Assembly (NCBI GenBank): GCA_905182265.1
Contig: CAJJAO010000006.1
Span: forward strand, 151,550 to 215,549
Length of the DNA stretch: 64,000 nt
Direction: 5' to 3'
Source of the DNA: a gamma proteobacterium HTCC2207
GTDB lineage: Bacteria > Pseudomonadota > Gammaproteobacteria > Pseudomonadales > Porticoccaceae
How positions within the stretch are numbered: position 1 is the first letter of the stretch; each line of letters opens with the position of its first letter. A program made the position numbers and the translations under genes. This document shows positions 1 through 9,919 of the stretch, piece by piece. The notes under the pieces were generated by a model that worked only from the letters and a program-made list of their open reading frames with translations, did not search any database and was not told the DNA's origin.

Positions 1-1
1 T

Positions 2-1141
2 ATCTGGCTGCATGCCGTTTCTGTGGGCGAAACCCTCGCCGCCATTCCCTTGGTAAAGTCGCTGCAGCACAGTTATCCCAATTCCAGTCCCAGTCCCAGT
101 TATAGTTTGATGGTTACCTGCATGACCCCAACCGGCTCTGAGCGTATCAAAGCCGCCTTTGGCGATAGCGTTGACCATAGTTACGCCCCCTATGATATGC
201 CCGATGCGGTGGCGAGATTTTTAAATCGTGTTAAACCCAAGGTGCTCATTATTATGGAGACAGAGCTGTGGCCCAATACTATCGCCGCCTGCTCTGCCCG
301 CAATATTCCAGTGATCTTGGCCAATGGGCGACTGTCGGCAAAGTCTGCTCGCGCCTATGGCAAAATCCCATCGCTAATTGGCCCCATGCTGCAATCTATG
401 TCTGCTGTTGTGGCTCAGCATGGCGATGACGGCGCTCGATTTACTGATCTTGGGCTACCTGCGAGCGCGCTCAGTGTTAGTGGCAATATCAAATTTGATT
501 TGCACCTGGACTCAGAGGTACAGGGCAAAGCGGGATTGCTGGGTAGCGAGTGGCGGGGTGACAGCCAAAGGTTGGTGTGGCTGGCAGCCAGTACCCATAG
601 AGGGGAAGACGAACTTATTTTGCAGGCCTTTGGGCAGATTACAAAGCATTTATCTGGAGCCGCGCCGCTATTGGTTTTGGTGCCCAGACATCCAGAACGC
701 TTTAACACTGTGGCCCAGCTCTGTGAGAATGCCGGTTTTAAGGTCGCTAGACGCAGCGCCGGCGATGCAACAGCTAATGTTGATATTTTGCTGGGCGATA
801 CCATGGGCGAGCTTATGGCTTTCTATGGGGCCTGCGATATTGCTTTTGTGGGAGGCAGTCTGGTGCCTTCTGGCGGGCACAATATGATTGAGCCCGCCGC
901 TTGGGGAGTTCCTATTCTGATGGGCCCCCACCTGTTTAATTTTACAGAGGCGTCGCGGTTATTGATCGAGGGTGATGCAATGGTTGTCTGCGATAGTGCA
1001 GAGAGCCTTGCTGGGCAATGTACTGCGCTGTTTGATGATCAACAAAGAAGGTCAGAGATGGGAAAGGCAGCGCGCCTTATCGCCGAAGCCAATCGTGGCG
1101 CGCTGGATCGTTTACTGGCGGTGATTAAACACCGCCTCTAA
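2..1141 (+). CDS. waaA: 3-deoxy-D-manno-octulosonic acid transferase (Kdo transferase), 5' truncated by window edge
   Basis: Frame stays open from the left edge (WLHAVSVGETLAAIPL); motifs MTPTGSERI, ETELWPN, ILANGRLS, FVGGSL...GGHNMIEPAAWG are typical of WaaA/KdtA. Confidence 0.95.
   Translation: MWLHAVSVGETLAAIPLVKSLQHSYPNSSPSPSYSLMVTCMTPTGSERIKAAFGDSVDHSYAPYDMPDAVARFLNRVKPKVLIIMETELWPNTIAACSARNIPVILANGRLSAKSARAYGKIPSLIGPMLQSMSAVVAQHGDDGARFTDLGLPASALSVSGNIKFDLHLDSEVQGKAGLLGSEWRGDSQRLVWLAASTHRGEDELILQAFGQITKHLSGAAPLLVLVPRHPERFNTVAQLCENAGFKVARRSAGDATANVDILLGDTMGELMAFYGACDIAFVGGSLVPSGGHNMIEPAAWGVPILMGPHLFNFTEASRLLIEGDAMVVCDSAESLAGQCTALFDDQQRRSEMGKAARLIAEANRGALDRLLAVIKHRL
84..101 (+). repeat. 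3 x 6-bp tandem repeat inside waaA (CCAGTC CCAGTC CCAGTT)
   Basis: Direct reading; encodes SPSPSYS in the N-terminal domain. Confidence 0.6.
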
Positions 1142-1150
1142 CGGATACTG

Positions 1151-1220
1151 GTGTTGCTCAGAATTGCTTGGAGTTGCTAAGCGTTACTTAAAATAGCTAA
1201 CAGTTACACAGCTTTACTTA
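1151..1220. repeat. 7 x 10-bp degenerate tandem repeat (nnnTTGCTnn / nnnTTACTnn) between convergent waaA and tolC
   Basis: gtgTTGCTca gaaTTGCTtg gagTTGCTaa gcgTTACTta aaaTAGCTaa cagTTACAca gctTTACTta; the last unit overlaps the tolC stop codon. Confidence 0.75.
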
Positions 1221-2593
1221 GCAATAACCAGCTGCGGGTCCAGCCAAGCATTTAGAGCGTAGACATCGTCTGGCGATAGTTGCCCCGCGACTTCCTTAAG
1301 ACTCATCATCGACAAAATATAATCGTATCGCGCATTGGCATAGTTGCGGCGAGCGCGGAACAATGTGCGCTGGGCAACCAAGACATCGACGATATTTCTG
1401 GTACCAACTTCATAGCCGGCCTGAGTAGCGGCCAGGGCGCTATTGGCAGATGTAATTGCCTGTTTGCGAGCTTTGACTCGGGCAGCATTGGTGAGTACTA
1501 ACTGGTGTCTAGATCTAGCTGACTGCACAGTGTTGCGCTTCGCAGCGGTATAACCTTCTCCTGCTTGAATAGCTCTCTGCTTGGCCTGACGACGCTGGGC
1601 ATCAACACCGCCCCCCATGATTGGCATACTGACCGAGATGACAAATTGGTGGCCGTCTTGCAGTGATTCAAAGGGCGTACCATAGTTAAAGCCATCGGAA
1701 TCGGAATCGTAGTAAGTTGCGCGACCAGTGATCTTAGGCAGGCGCGCAGCGGCGGCCGCTTTTGCCTCATTGTAAGAGGCGTCCTTACCCAGTTCGGCAA
1801 CTTTTAGCTGGAAATTATTACCTAATGCCAAATCAACCCAGGCTTCACTGATTTCTGGGTTGGGGGCAGTTGCTTCAAACTTACCCATAAGACCCGCCAA
1901 AACCGTATGGCTCTGGCCGGTGAGAACTTCTAGTGCTTCAAAGGCTATGTTCACAGCACCTCGAGCTTCGAGGCTATTAACCGCGGCATCATCAAAAACT
2001 GCCTGAGCTTCATGAACATCGGTAATAGGCAGTAGGCCAACTTCGAAGCGCTCTCGAGTCTGCTCTAGCTGGCGCTGAATAGCGCGCTCTTCGGCTTCGC
2101 GAGTCTCCATGTTGTCATGGGCGCGCAGGGCATTAAAGTAAGCTTGGCTAACACGTATAATCAGTGACTGCTGGTCGGCAGAGAACTGCGCTCTGGCGCT
2201 CTGGCTCAGGGCTTTACCCCCGCGGAATCTATACCAAGACGGCATATCAAAAATCGCTTGGTTTAGTGTTGCGCTGTAGCGTGTCTGCTCGCTGTCGGTC
2301 AAACCGTTGCGAGTAGAGATAAAAGACTCATCTTCAATGACAATCACCGACTGGGCATTTTCATTGTTTTCGGACTGGGTGTAGTCCCCAGAGATAGAGA
2401 TTTGTGGCAGCAGCGCGGCGCGGCTAATATTCTTTATTTCACGATCTGCATTAAAACTCGCGCGGGCAGCACGAAGCACGGGATCGTTCTGTAGAGCACT
2501 GTCGTATATATCTTTTAGGGAATCAGCCGAGCTGAGCGGTGCGACCAGTAAAGTCGCGCTAAAGGCAAGTAGCCCAAGTTTGATCAAACGCAT
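1214..2593 (-). CDS. tolC: TolC family outer membrane efflux protein
   Basis: Signal peptide, LKDIYDSALQNDPVLRAARA, two OEP repeats, YEVGTRNIVDVL motif. Confidence 0.93.
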   Translation of the reverse strand: MRLIKLGLLAFSATLLVAPLSSADSLKDIYDSALQNDPVLRAARASFNADREIKNISRAALLPQISISGDYTQSENNENAQSVIVIEDESFISTRNGLTDSEQTRYSATLNQAIFDMPSWYRFRGGKALSQSARAQFSADQQSLIIRVSQAYFNALRAHDNMETREAEERAIQRQLEQTRERFEVGLLPITDVHEAQAVFDDAAVNSLEARGAVNIAFEALEVLTGQSHTVLAGLMGKFEATAPNPEISEAWVDLALGNNFQLKVAELGKDASYNEAKAAAAARLPKITGRATYYDSDSDGFNYGTPFESLQDGHQFVISVSMPIMGGGVDAQRRQAKQRAIQAGEGYTAAKRNTVQSARSRHQLVLTNAARVKARKQAITSANSALAATQAGYEVGTRNIVDVLVAQRTLFRARRNYANARYDYILSMMSLKEVAGQLSPDDVYALNAWLDPQLVIAK

Positions 2594-2821
2594 AAAATCT
2601 CCGTAAGAATTCTTATTATTACTTCATTGTTACTGAGGCTCAGAGGCGAGCCTCAATTTGTATTAACCGTTTCCAATTTGGGGCATATTCTAGCAGACTT
2701 GCCTGATTGAGATACCAAAACTGCGATAGCCAGCCAATAATCTTTGTGAGAGGAAACTGGCCCTATTTGATTAGGTTATTTATTATCGCATTGAGATACT
2801 AATACGGATAATATCTATTAA

Positions 2822-3448
2822 ATGATTAATAAACACCGCTTTGGCGACCAGGATTACCGTATAGAGTCCAGAGAAACAGTCTTTCAGGGATTTTTCCGGA
2901 TTACCAAACTGGTCGTGAGTCATCGTTTATTTGGTGGGGGCTGGAGTCGGCTCCTAGGCCGCGAGCTTTTTCAGCGAGGGGACGCCGTGGGTGTGCTGCT
3001 CTATGACCCTGAACATCATAGAATTGGCTTAGTTGAGCAGTTTCGGGTTGGCGCGCTCAATGATCATCACGGTCCCTGGCAGTATGAAGTTGTTGCGGGC
3101 ATGATTGAGCCGGGTAGAACCCCAGAGCAGGTCGCGGAGCAAGAGCTACAGGAAGAAGCCGGCATTAGGGTACAAAAACTGCTGCCCATCACCAACTATT
3201 TAGTGAGCGCTGGGGGTACAGACGAAAAAATGCACATGTTTTGCGGCCTCTGTAATCTGCAAGATCGCGAGGGCATATTTGGCGCGGACCATGAAGGTGA
3301 AGATATTATGTTTCAGGTGTGGCCCTACGACGACGTCATGAAGGCACAGGCTGAGGGGTTATTGAATAGCGCAGCTCTGACTATCGGTCTATTTTGGTTA
3401 CAGCTGAACATTGAAAATTTACGCAACAACGAGCCAGTGAAAGTCTAA
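2822..3448 (+). CDS. nudF: ADP-ribose pyrophosphatase, NUDIX family
   Basis: Nudix box GMIEPGRTPEQVAEQELQEEAGI; next to tolC/cpdA as in other gammaproteobacteria. Confidence 0.93.
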   Translation: MINKHRFGDQDYRIESRETVFQGFFRITKLVVSHRLFGGGWSRLLGRELFQRGDAVGVLLYDPEHHRIGLVEQFRVGALNDHHGPWQYEVVAGMIEPGRTPEQVAEQELQEEAGIRVQKLLPITNYLVSAGGTDEKMHMFCGLCNLQDREGIFGADHEGEDIMFQVWPYDDVMKAQAEGLLNSAALTIGLFWLQLNIENLRNNEPVKV

Positions 3449-3503
3449 AATAAAAACTAGCGATGTGGGATTGCTCGCAAAATAAAAGAAGGAAATACAT
3501 ACT

Positions 3504-3974
3504 TTGGCAGTGTTTGAAACCCGACGACAGCAGCACGACTTAGCGGGCTTACATGAAGAATGTGAGCTCAACTATCGGCGTCTGCATCGGATTATGCCGG
3601 ACAGTTTGAGTCTGGGAGCTTCCCTTGCTTTGGGTTACGGCTCCAGTAATGAAGACACCTCCGGCGATCAAAATAGTCGCCGATCCGGCATTCAGCTGCA
3701 GGTCATAGAAGTGACCAAGTACACCAGCACATTGCTGGTAACGGCGGAACGAGCTGGACCTCTCTGGTTGCCAGAGATTGAAGTCAAGGTGCGGGTCTAT
3801 CGCGACGCGCAAATGGCAGAGGTCATTGAATGGTGCACAGATCGCACGATTCCTTGGGCTCTAACGGAAACTAAGGGTATGCAGGCAAGAGATGAAAAGT
3901 GGCAGTGGAATCTGTTCCTCAGCGAACTTTTGTCCCACGGTCTGCGGCATGGAATGACTGTATTGGAGGCCTAG
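3504..3974 (+). CDS. DUF1249 (YqiB-like) protein
   Basis: CELNYRRLHRIMP...VIEVTKYTSTLLV...RDEKWQWNLFLSELLSHGLRHG resembles YqiB; same syntenic position between nudF and cpdA. TTG start uncertain. Confidence 0.85.
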   Translation: MAVFETRRQQHDLAGLHEECELNYRRLHRIMPDSLSLGASLALGYGSSNEDTSGDQNSRRSGIQLQVIEVTKYTSTLLVTAERAGPLWLPEIEVKVRVYRDAQMAEVIEWCTDRTIPWALTETKGMQARDEKWQWNLFLSELLSHGLRHGMTVLEA

Positions 3975-3980
3975 TCGTCA

Positions 3981-4766
3981 ATGGATATTATTCGTCTTAC
4001 TCAGATTACTGACCTGCACCTAGGTGTTGATGAAGAGGCAACTCTTGGCGGTGTTCCCACCTTAGCCAGTTTTGAGGCCGTATTGCAGGCCGTGACCGAT
4101 CAGGGCCGTGACAACGACCGGTTGCTGCTCACTGGCGATCTGGCCGCCGATTGCCAGCCCGGTGCCTACCAATTACTGAATAAAGTATTAAGCGCCCATG
4201 GCAAAGAGGCCCTTTGGTTGCCAGGTAACCATGATGATGCTCAGCTTATGGCAGATAATCTGGTAGATTTTCCCGCCCAGGCGACATTGGATTTGGGTCT
4301 GTGGGGCGTACTGACTTTAGATACCTCCCAGCCCAACCAGTCCGGCGGTCATATTAGCAATGAGCAATTGCAGGCTGTCGAGCAGGGCCTGGCAAAACTC
4401 GCTAACAAATTTGTACTGGTGGCTATGCACCATACTCCAGTGCCGGTTAACTGCGCTTGGCTGGACCAGCAGCAGATCGATAATCAGCAGCGGCTTTATA
4501 ACCTGCTGCAGGCCCATGGCAATGTCCGGGGTGTGATTACTGGCCATGTACACCAGCAATTCGATGGCCACTGGGGTGAATTACCCCTTTATTCTGCTCC
4601 GTCTAGCTGTGTTCAGTTTAAGCAGCACAGTGATGACTTTGCGCTTTCCGACCAGCCTCCAGGTTATCGGTGGTTAGATTTGCACGGTGATGGAAGCCTT
4701 GAGACTGGCGTTGAATTTGTGTCTAATTTTAGCCTGCTGCCCAATCTCGATTGCGCCAGCTACTAA
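3981..4766 (+). CDS. cpdA: 3',5'-cyclic-AMP phosphodiesterase, metallophosphoesterase
   Basis: ITDLHLG, TGDLAAD, LPGNHDD, GHVHQQ calcineurin-like metal motifs. Confidence 0.92.
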   Translation: MDIIRLTQITDLHLGVDEEATLGGVPTLASFEAVLQAVTDQGRDNDRLLLTGDLAADCQPGAYQLLNKVLSAHGKEALWLPGNHDDAQLMADNLVDFPAQATLDLGLWGVLTLDTSQPNQSGGHISNEQLQAVEQGLAKLANKFVLVAMHHTPVPVNCAWLDQQQIDNQQRLYNLLQAHGNVRGVITGHVHQQFDGHWGELPLYSAPSSCVQFKQHSDDFALSDQPPGYRWLDLHGDGSLETGVEFVSNFSLLPNLDCASY

Positions 4767-4794
4767 CGAGCTATCTACCAAGCCCCTTTAATAA

Positions 4795-4842
4795 GTGCCT
4801 ATACAAGTATTTATACAGGTATCTATTCAAGTACCTGGCAAG
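4795..4842. repeat. 4 x 12-bp degenerate tandem repeat downstream of cpdA
   Basis: GTGCCTATACAA GTATTTATACAG GTATCTATTCAA GTACCTGGCAAG. Confidence 0.7.
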
Positions 4843-4928
4843 CACCGACCAGCTATAAAGTCTAAATCAGTCACTGACAACCTACTGGCTTTGGCTATAA
4901 TGGAGCTTGATTTACAGGTTAGTTCAAT

Positions 4929-5537
4929 ATGCCAATGCTGCTCTATCTCCACGGGTTTAACAGTTCACCCGAGTCTAAAAAGGCTTTGCAGACTCAGCGT
5001 TGGTATGCCGATAATGCAGCGGACATAAACTTTGTCTGCCCGGCCTTGCCGCCGTTTGCCGACCGCGCTATGGGTATGTTGAGGTCGCTGGTAGAGGCAC
5101 AGATAGAAGGACAGTTAGAAGGACAGCCACCCGAGCCGGTCTACTTAATAGGCAGCTCCATGGGCGGCTTTTTTGCTACCTGTTTAGCAGAACAGTACGG
5201 ACTGCGTGCGGTGCTCATTAACCCGGCGGTGAGCCCGGGTCGAGGCCTAGATAAGTGGCTAGGAGAAAACCGCAACTATACAACCGATGAAAAATGGGTT
5301 TTTGAGCCTCAGCATATAGCTGAATATATAGCTCTGGACCCAGGCGACATAAAAGATAAAAGTCATTACAAAGTACTCTTGCAAACCGGTGATGAAGTAT
5401 TGGACTACCGAGATGCCCAGAGACGTTATCAGGGATGTGACATGGTCATCGAAGAGCAGGGTGACCACAGTTTTACAACTTACCATCAGCATCTGGCCGC
5501 TATTCACCAGTTTCTGGTTTCCGCCCCTAGCAGTTAA
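4929..5537 (+). CDS. yqiA: YqiA-type alpha/beta hydrolase (esterase)
   Basis: LLYLHGFNSSPESKKA, LIGSSMGGFFAT, GDHSF; located directly upstream of parE. Confidence 0.9.
   Translation: MPMLLYLHGFNSSPESKKALQTQRWYADNAADINFVCPALPPFADRAMGMLRSLVEAQIEGQLEGQPPEPVYLIGSSMGGFFATCLAEQYGLRAVLINPAVSPGRGLDKWLGENRNYTTDEKWVFEPQHIAEYIALDPGDIKDKSHYKVLLQTGDEVLDYRDAQRRYQGCDMVIEEQGDHSFTTYHQHLAAIHQFLVSAPSS
5101..5124 (+). repeat. 2 x 12-bp in-frame tandem repeat in yqiA
   Basis: AGATAGAAGGAC AGTTAGAAGGAC, encoding QIEGQLEGQ. Confidence 0.65.
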
Positions 5538-5561
5538 CTACTAAATCGATCCTAAGAGCAG

Positions 5562-7454
5562 ATGAGCAACTACAACGCAAAAGATATTGAAGTCCTGACT
5601 GGACTAGACCCGGTACGCAAGCGCCCGGGCATGTACACAGACACCAGCCGTCCCAATCATTTGGCCCAAGAGGTCATTGATAACAGTGTGGACGAGGCGC
5701 TGGCGGGTCACGCCAACCGCATTGATGTCACATTGCACAAGGACGGGTCGGTCTCTGTCGGTGATGATGGCCGCGGTATGCCAGTGGATATTCACCCAGA
5801 ACAGGGCCTGCCAGGCGTGGAAGTTATTCTCTCGACACTCCATGCGGGGGGCAAGTTCTCCAATGACAACTATCAGTTCTCTGGTGGTTTGCATGGTGTG
5901 GGTGTGTCCGTGGTCAATGCTCTGTCCACCAAGCTGGACTTGATCGTCAAGCGCGAGGGTAAGGTCCATCAGATTTTATTTGCCGATGGTTACAAAACCT
6001 CCGATCTGGAAGTAATTGATACCTGCGGCCAGCGCAATACTGGCACGATTTTACGCTTCTGGCCCGACGCCTCCTATTTCGACTCAGCAAAGTTTAGTGT
6101 CTCAAGACTGCGCCATGTACTGCGAGCAAAAGCAGTGCTCTGTGGCGGTTTGACCATGAGTTTTCACGACGAAAATAGCGGTGATAGTGAAGAGTGGTTT
6201 TACGAAGACGGCCTTAAAGATTATCTTGCCGGCGCTCTCCATGGCTGGGAGGTTATTCCCGCAGAGCCCTTTATCGGTGCGTTTTCCTCCGAGAATGAGG
6301 CGGCCGACTGGGCCGTGCAATGGATGCCAGAGGGCGGTGAGCTGGTACAGGAAAGTTACGTTAATTTGATACCGACGCCCCAGGGCGGCACCCACGTTAA
6401 CGGCATGCGTAGCGGCTTACTGGACGCCATGCGCGAGTTCTGTGAATTTAGAAACTTGCTACCCCGCGGTCTCAAGTTGGCACCAGACGATATCTGGGAT
6501 CGCTGTAGTTTTGTTCTATCGTCAAAGCTGGCCGACCCGCAGTTTTCTGGTCAGACCAAAGATCGTTTGTCATCTCGGGAAGTGGCTGCCTTTGTTTCGG
6601 GGGTGGTTAAAGACTCCTTCAGCCTATGGCTAAACCAGCATACCGAAGAGGCAGAAAAGCTCGCCGAGCTATGTATTTTCAGCGCCCAGCGACGCATGCG
6701 TGCCAGCAAAAAAGTGGTGCGCAAAAAGATTACTCAGGGCCCAGCCCTACCCGGAAAATTAGCCGATTGTTCCAGCGGTGAACCAGAGCGCTGCGAAATA
6801 TTTCTCGTTGAGGGTGACTCAGCCGGTGGTTCTGCCAAGCAGGCTCGCAACCGTGAGAACCAAGCCATTATGCCCCTGCGCGGTAAGATTCTGAATACTT
6901 GGGAAGTAGACTCTCAGGAAATTTTGGGTTCTCAGGAAGTCCATGATATCTCGGTGGCTCTGGGGGTTGACCCCGCAGTAGAGTCTGTCGAGTCACTGCG
7001 CTACCACAAGGTATGTATTCTCGCCGACGCCGACTCCGATGGACTGCATATTGCTACCCTGCTCTGTGCTTTGTTTGTGCGGCACTTCCGCCCCTTGGTC
7101 AGTGCGGGCCATGTATATGTGGCCATGCCTCCGCTGTTTAGAATCGACGTGGGTAAAGATGTTTATTACGCCCTAGACGACGCCGAGAGACAGGGTATTC
7201 TCGATCGAATTCAGGCCGAAAACAAACGTGGCAAGGTCAACGTACAGCGCTTTAAAGGGCTGGGTGAAATGAACCCGTTACAGCTCCGCGAGACCACCAT
7301 GGACCCAGATACGCGACGCTTAGTTCAGCTGACACTTGAGCCCGGTGACGAGACTAATAATATGCTCGATATGTTGTTGGCCAAAAAGCGCGCTTCAGAT
7401 CGTCGCCAATGGTTAGAAACCAAAGGCAATCTGGCAGACGCGGCCAACCTTTAA
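5562..7454 (+). CDS. parE: DNA topoisomerase IV subunit B
   Basis: GHKL motifs (VIDNSVDEALAG, DDGRGMPVDIH), EGDSAGGSAKQ, PLRGKILN, RFKGLGEM. Confidence 0.98.
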   Translation: MSNYNAKDIEVLTGLDPVRKRPGMYTDTSRPNHLAQEVIDNSVDEALAGHANRIDVTLHKDGSVSVGDDGRGMPVDIHPEQGLPGVEVILSTLHAGGKFSNDNYQFSGGLHGVGVSVVNALSTKLDLIVKREGKVHQILFADGYKTSDLEVIDTCGQRNTGTILRFWPDASYFDSAKFSVSRLRHVLRAKAVLCGGLTMSFHDENSGDSEEWFYEDGLKDYLAGALHGWEVIPAEPFIGAFSSENEAADWAVQWMPEGGELVQESYVNLIPTPQGGTHVNGMRSGLLDAMREFCEFRNLLPRGLKLAPDDIWDRCSFVLSSKLADPQFSGQTKDRLSSREVAAFVSGVVKDSFSLWLNQHTEEAEKLAELCIFSAQRRMRASKKVVRKKITQGPALPGKLADCSSGEPERCEIFLVEGDSAGGSAKQARNRENQAIMPLRGKILNTWEVDSQEILGSQEVHDISVALGVDPAVESVESLRYHKVCILADADSDGLHIATLLCALFVRHFRPLVSAGHVYVAMPPLFRIDVGKDVYYALDDAERQGILDRIQAENKRGKVNVQRFKGLGEMNPLQLRETTMDPDTRRLVQLTLEPGDETNNMLDMLLAKKRASDRRQWLETKGNLADAANL

Positions 7455-7475
7455 GGCCTGGCTCACTTTGGGATG

Positions 7476-7520
7476 CCTTAGTTGAGGCGGCCTTAGTTTC
7501 CGTGGTCTTAGTTTATTTAA
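7476..7520. repeat. 3 x 15-bp degenerate tandem repeat downstream of parE
   Basis: CCTTAGTTGAGGCGG CCTTAGTTTCCGTGG TCTTAGTTTATTTAA; weaker period-15 similarity continues on both sides. Confidence 0.6.
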
Positions 7521-7551
7521 ATTTAATTTACGTTAGAAAATAGGAACAGCG

Positions 7552-9804
7552 ATGAACGATATCGTCACCTTTAATGATCAGGGGCTGGAGAGCCGGCCCC
7601 TAAGCCAGTACGCCGAACAGGCCTACCTAGACTATTCCATGTACGTGATCCTCGATCGGGCGATTCCCCATATTGGCGACGGGCTCAAGCCAGTGCAGCG
7701 GCGTATTGTCTTTGCCATGAGCGAGCTGGGCCTTAAGGCTAATGCAAAGTACAAAAAATCGGCCAGAACGGTCGGTGATGTGATCGGTAAGTATCACCCC
7801 CATGGCGACAGTGCTGCCTACGAGGCAATGGTCCTCATGGCGCAGCCCTTTTCCTACCGTTACCCCCTTGTTGATGGCCAGGGTAACTGGGGTTCTCCCG
7901 ATGATCCCAAATCCTTTGCGGCGATGCGTTACACAGAGTCCAAACTGTCGAAATATGCCGATGTGCTGCTGTCAGAATTAGGTCAGGGTACCGCTAACTG
8001 GCGCCCTAACTTTGATGCCACTATGGATGAGCCGGAGATACTGCCGGCCCGTGTACCCAATGTGTTACTTAATGGCACCACCGGTATTGCCGTGGGCATG
8101 GCCACAGATATTCCGCCCCATAATCTTAACGAAGTGGTCGATGCCTGCTTGCATCTTCTCGACAACCCAAAGGCCACTGTGCCGGACCTGATGAGCTATA
8201 TCAAAGCCCCAGACTTCCCCACAGATGCTGAAATCATTACCCCTCAGAGCGATATTCTCAACACCTACGAGACCGGTCGTGGCTCTGTAAAAATGCGCGC
8301 CATTTGGAATAAAGAAGACGGCGATATCATTGTTACCGCGCTGCCATTCCAAGCCTCGGGCTCTAAAATCCTTGAGCAGATTGCTGCCCAGATGCGCAAC
8401 AAAAAATTGCCTATGGTTGAAGATCTGCGCGATGAGTCAGATCATGAAAACCCGACTAGGCTGGTGATTATTCCCCGTTCCAACCGCATCGATGTTAATG
8501 CGCTGATGGACCACCTGTTTGCCACTACAGATCTCGAGCGCAGCTATCGCATCAATATGAATATCATTGGTATTGATGGTCGACCTGCCGTGATGAACCT
8601 GCACCGAATTCTAAAAGAATGGCTCAGCTTTCGCATCGATGTGACTCGTCGTCGTCTGGATTACCGTCTGCAAAAAGTTGAAAAGCGCCTGCACCTATTA
8701 GATGGTTTGCTGACGGCGTTTTTGAATATTGATGAAGTGATTCATATTATTCGCACCGAAGATGAGCCAAAGCCGGCATTGATAGCGCGCTTTGACCTGT
8801 CTGACACCCAGGCCGAATATATCCTGGATACCAAATTGCGTCAGTTAGCGCGGTTAGAGGAAGTTAAAATTCGTGCCGAGCAGGACGAGCTGGCCGAAGA
8901 AAAAGCGGCGCTTGAATTACTGCTGGGCTCTGATGTTCGCTTAAAAACATTGGTCAAAAAAGAACTTCGAGCCACGGCTGAAGAATACGGTGATGACCGT
9001 CGTTCACCACTAACAGAACGGGGCGAAGCTCAGGCATTTAGTGAGAAAGACCTGATGACCGCAGAGCCGATTACCGCAGTGCTGTCTGACAAGGGTTGGC
9101 TGCGAGCCGCTAAGGGCCATGAAATTGACCCGACCAGTTTAAGTTACAAATCCGGCGATAAATTTTTGTCGGCAGCCAAAGGTAAGAGCAACCAAAATGT
9201 GTTTTTGCAGGATACAACAGGGCGCTACTACGCTTTGCCCGGCCACACCTTGGCATCAGCGCGAGGGCAGGGTGAACCTGCCACAGGACGTCTTAAAATG
9301 CCCCCCGGCGCACTATTTACCGATGTAGTGATGGGCCACGACGAGCAAAAGATATTATTGAGCACAGATGCTGGCTACGGTTTTATTGCCAACATCAGCG
9401 ATCTGGTGACCAAGAATAAAGCCGGTAAAGCTGTGGTCTCGATTTCCAAAGGTGCGCGCATACTGGCGCCTAAAATACTCGACACTGGCAATGCGCTTAT
9501 TGCGGCAGTGAGTAATGAAGGGCGCATGTTGGTATTCCCGATCACCGAGTTGCCGGAGTTGGCTCGCGGCAAGGGCAATAAAATTATTAATATTCCAAGC
9601 TCTAGGCTGCAATCAAGGGAAGAATACGTGATTGATTACGGCATTATCCCTGCGGGAGGCGCCCTGGTGGTGCATTCTGGCAAGCGCTACCTAGTGATGA
9701 AAGAGAAGGATCTAGAACACTACCGCGGAGAGCGCGGCCGTCGCGGGCACAAATTGCCCCGCGGGTTCCAGAATGTCGATAGGCTAGAAATCCAAACTAG
9801 TTAA
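7552..9804 (+). CDS. parC: DNA topoisomerase IV subunit A
   Basis: [40 protein letters not shown]. Confidence 0.98.
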   Translation: MNDIVTFNDQGLESRPLSQYAEQAYLDYSMYVILDRAIPHIGDGLKPVQRRIVFAMSELGLKANAKYKKSARTVGDVIGKYHPHGDSAAYEAMVLMAQPFSYRYPLVDGQGNWGSPDDPKSFAAMRYTESKLSKYADVLLSELGQGTANWRPNFDATMDEPEILPARVPNVLLNGTTGIAVGMATDIPPHNLNEVVDACLHLLDNPKATVPDLMSYIKAPDFPTDAEIITPQSDILNTYETGRGSVKMRAIWNKEDGDIIVTALPFQASGSKILEQIAAQMRNKKLPMVEDLRDESDHENPTRLVIIPRSNRIDVNALMDHLFATTDLERSYRINMNIIGIDGRPAVMNLHRILKEWLSFRIDVTRRRLDYRLQKVEKRLHLLDGLLTAFLNIDEVIHIIRTEDEPKPALIARFDLSDTQAEYILDTKLRQLARLEEVKIRAEQDELAEEKAALELLLGSDVRLKTLVKKELRATAEEYGDDRRSPLTERGEAQAFSEKDLMTAEPITAVLSDKGWLRAAKGHEIDPTSLSYKSGDKFLSAAKGKSNQNVFLQDTTGRYYALPGHTLASARGQGEPATGRLKMPPGALFTDVVMGHDEQKILLSTDAGYGFIANISDLVTKNKAGKAVVSISKGARILAPKILDTGNALIAAVSNEGRMLVFPITELPELARGKGNKIINIPSSRLQSREEYVIDYGIIPAGGALVVHSGKRYLVMKEKDLEHYRGERGRRGHKLPRGFQNVDRLEIQTS

Positions 9805-9919
9805 ATACTGGCTGATGGGACAAACTGGTTTAGAAAAAATGCTTTTAATCAACTACGCTTAAGGGGAATGCCTAATCCTTCTGATTGGGCTTACTGGTAG
9901 AGATTAAAAGGATTTTGAT

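Noticed and set aside
378-931. 169-, 129- and 87-aa ORFs overlapping waaA
   Set aside because: Overlap the waaA frame, which has clear family motifs; no independent support.
4795-5028. 77-aa ORF (MPIQVFIQVSIQVPG...) upstream of yqiA
   Set aside because: Low-complexity start comes from the 12-bp repeat and it overlaps yqiA in another frame; more likely noncoding repeat than protein.
9869-9889. GCCTAATC-CTTCT-GATTGGGC hairpin between parC and mscS as a terminator
   Set aside because: No following T-run; could be structure, but not supportable as an intrinsic terminator.
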